Shown here in pieces: positions 62,183 to 64,000 of a DNA stretch of 64,000 nucleotides; the stretch's first letter is position 1; every line of letters starts with the position of its first letter. The stretch is from Crocodylus rhombifer (Eukaryota; Chordata; Crocodylia; Crocodylidae). The stretch covers positions 35,589-99,588 of the forward strand of contig JAVSML010038921.1 in the NCBI GenBank assembly GCA_038503035.1. The letters run 5' to 3'. The notes below the pieces were generated by a model. The model made no database searches and was not told the DNA's origin. It worked only from the letters and a program-made list of their open reading frames with translations. The position numbers and the translations under genes were made by a program.

Positions 62183-62444
62183 CTGGATAGCATTGGTAAC
62201 GTTCCATCCGGCTTCCCAAGTTGAGATCAGTTTTGTCTGGTCACCTTCTGTGTGAGCCTGGGTCCGGTATCCTGGATCCTGATGGCAGTCATCAAACTCA
62301 TGGACCGATGGTCCATTTGGGTCTTCCCTTTCCTCATTGTGGGTCCTGTTAAGTTCATCTCTTCTGGCAAAATTCACATTTTCTTCATCAGTATCTATAC
62401 AGGTGTCCCATCTCACCAGCCTGAAAAAGAGGCATTGTGTGCCC
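62183..62444 (-). CDS. SLC32A1-like: SLC32A1/VIAAT-like transporter, upstream coding exon (N-terminal cytoplasmic region)
   Basis: On the minus strand this exon ends in STWEAGWNVTNAIQ followed by a GTAACA donor (GT at 62181-62182). That is the invariant family sequence just before the first membrane segment. It joins in phase 0 to [10 protein letters not shown] of the exon at 13704. The upstream part, DTDEENVNFARRDELNRTHNEE, resembles the acidic cytosolic N terminus of VIAAT. The start is uncertain. A strong pyrimidine tract ending TTTCAG gives a start at 62444, and a second CTTTTTCAG gives 62420. Both keep the same frame, 24 bases apart. The reading frame also runs open to an ATG at 62500, but the splice-like tract suggests that is intronic. 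The exon encoding the initiator Met was not identified. The intron to the next exon is about 48.5 kb. Confidence 0.8.
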
Positions 62445-63555
62445 CTGAAACAGTGGAAAAGAGGTGAAAAAGTCTGCTTCAGGTAAGCCATCTCGAACAT
62501 GCAATTTAAAATAAAATCTTTCTTTAGCCGTGCTTATTTTTTCAGTAGCTGTTTATTGTTAGCTCCCTTGTTAGATTGGCACTGACACAGTAGCTATGAT
62601 TTATGAGGTTGGTTGGCTTTCATTCTTTTATTTGTGTCAGTTTTAAATGCCAAGCTAAAGAAACGTCCTGAGGATCTTCAAGGTACTGCTCAGAGTCAAT
62701 GAGTTTTGGTAGCCTGCAAGCTGAAATTTACAATTCAAATCCTTTTACTTATGGTGAGTATGTGGATCAGTCATTCATGAAGCAGCTACAAGTGGTTGCA
62801 AGAACCAGTTCCTGGAGATTATGCATGCTTAATATTCCTCCCCAAAAAAGAGAGAGAAAAATTGCTGCATTAAAACCCCGAATTGACTGACTGATACTAA
62901 CAAAATGCATTTAGATAGCTCCCCACTTTTCCAGATGTGAAAATGTTCTGCTCTTATTTAGTGTCTACAGAGGTCAGTAGAACTTTAAAAATGTTTAAAA
63001 ACAAATAAGCTCAAAGTTTTATACAAGAAGTTTGTAGCATATTTATAACTGCTTCTATTTCACAACATTTTCCTGAGGACAGATAGAGGTAAACAACATA
63101 AAAAAATATGACTATTGGTTCATTCCAGAGCAATAAACAATGATACATTGTCCCCATACACCACAATAATGTAAAAAATGTATTTGCTTTAAGTTTCCCT
63201 TTCTGCCACTGAGAAGCCCCTGGGGTTTGTGCAGAAAAGGTGAATGGAGTGAGCATGGTTGTAGGATTCACATGTGTGTAGGGTAATCTCTGCTCATTTT
63301 CTTTTGACATTTATATATTGTCCCTTTTCCATGCCACTCGTATATTACCCTTCCCTACAGGATTTTGACTATAAATCCAGATTTTAACAGCCATGCTGTA
63401 CATACAGGGTCAGATGTAAGTCTAGTTTAAATGGGTGCAACTCTGTGGATTTCACAGGAACGTACCCACTTTCACTAGGTCTGTATTTGACCCTCAGTTT
63501 TACCCTCTTTTGCACCAATGTAACTACCTGATCAGTTATAATTTCTGCCCTTTGA
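62445..63555. other. Sequence upstream of the SLC32A1-like exon
   Basis: No exon encoding the missing N terminus could be identified on the minus strand. The ORFs at 62699-62890 and 63011-63310 have no domain. Confidence 0.4.
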
Positions 63556-64000
63556 TGGACACAGAGCGCCCTGCACCTAAAATGGAAGCGACCCGTGAGA
63601 GACCCCTAGTGGTGAGAAGAGGGAGGCTCAGCTGCCAGTCACCAGGGCAGCATAGGTGGAGGTTGACAAGACAACCAGTTCGGTCAGCTGACCAGAAGGG
63701 GGCAGGGCCTGGCCTATATAAACAAGCCAGGTTGAGACCAGGAGTTCAGTTCCCTGATAGCAGCTGAGGAAGAGGGAGCTCTGCTGGAGTAGGCAGAGCA
63801 GAGAAGCCTGATGGCCTGAGCAGTTTCTGTGTGATGATACTGGGTGGAGGAAACCCTGGTAGGGATATGAATGATGGTTAGCCAGTTGGCTTAGAATTTT
63901 ATTTTGTAACACAGGAGTGTGAATTTTTTTCTGTTTTGTAGGTGTGTAAGACCGGAGGACCGGGTGAGGCTCTAGGGGTTGGAGGAGACCTCATAGGAGC
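63556..64000 (+). repeat. LTR-like repeat entering the right edge
   Basis: ACACAGAGCGCCCTGCACCT onward matches the start of 50333-51277, and a TATATAAA (63715-63722) lies in GGCCTATATAAACAAGCC. It ends at the window edge in GACCGGAGGACCGGG, the same block as 50782-50800. Confidence 0.5.

Noticed and set aside
62183..62500. ATG at 62500 as the transporter's start codon
   Set aside because: The sequence 62445-62490 is a pyrimidine tract ending in CAG, typical of an intron end, and its translation does not resemble the family's N terminus.

Overview
This is vertebrate genomic DNA, most likely from a reptile (crocodilian or turtle). The evidence is large AT-rich non-coding stretches, one intron-containing vertebrate gene, several CR1 LINE copies with the TTCATAGATT-type 3' end, a vertebrate endogenous retrovirus (ERV), a Gypsy element of Gmr1-like layout, and many short DNA-transposon-like repeats. 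Nothing looks bacterial or plasmid-derived.

The only host gene I can support is on the minus strand and spans most of the window. Its last coding exon is at 12553-13704 and an upstream coding exon is at 62183-62444 (or 62183-62420). The two join in phase 0 as ...NAIQ|GIFVLG.... The product is a homologue of the vesicular inhibitory amino acid transporter (SLC32A1/VIAAT, AAAP family) and is more divergent than an orthologue should be. The intron between the exons is about 48.5 kb and holds nearly all the mobile DNA. The exon with the start codon was not found and probably lies beyond the right edge or in its last 1.5 kb.

Mobile DNA by region. A solo LTR lies at 607-1385 with a 5-bp duplication AGAAC. 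Nested CR1s lie at 7925-8930. A hairpin-rich MITE (11982-12485) sits just past the gene's stop codon. A three-level nest occupies 15543-31256: a plus-strand ERV with LTRs, gag, pro, pol and env, flanked by GTTAGG; a minus-strand Gypsy element (16217-23074) inserted in its 5' LTR with duplication ACCCC; and a CR1 (18151-18820) inserted in the Gypsy RT. The Gypsy has Gag with a SCAN-like capsid segment and CCHC knuckle, then PR, then IN, then RT and RNase H. Placing IN before RT is the Gmr1-like order. Its primer site matches the 3' end of tRNA-Gly.

From 31.3 kb to the right edge are MITE copies with GGGTGCATCTACAC termini, GATTC-rich dispersed repeats, two CR1s, and about three LTR-like repeats of one family. 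The rest is low-complexity or unrecognised sequence.

All retroelement reading frames except the first env ORF and part of one CR1 RT are broken by stops or frameshifts. All similarity judgements are by eye; no database search was run.
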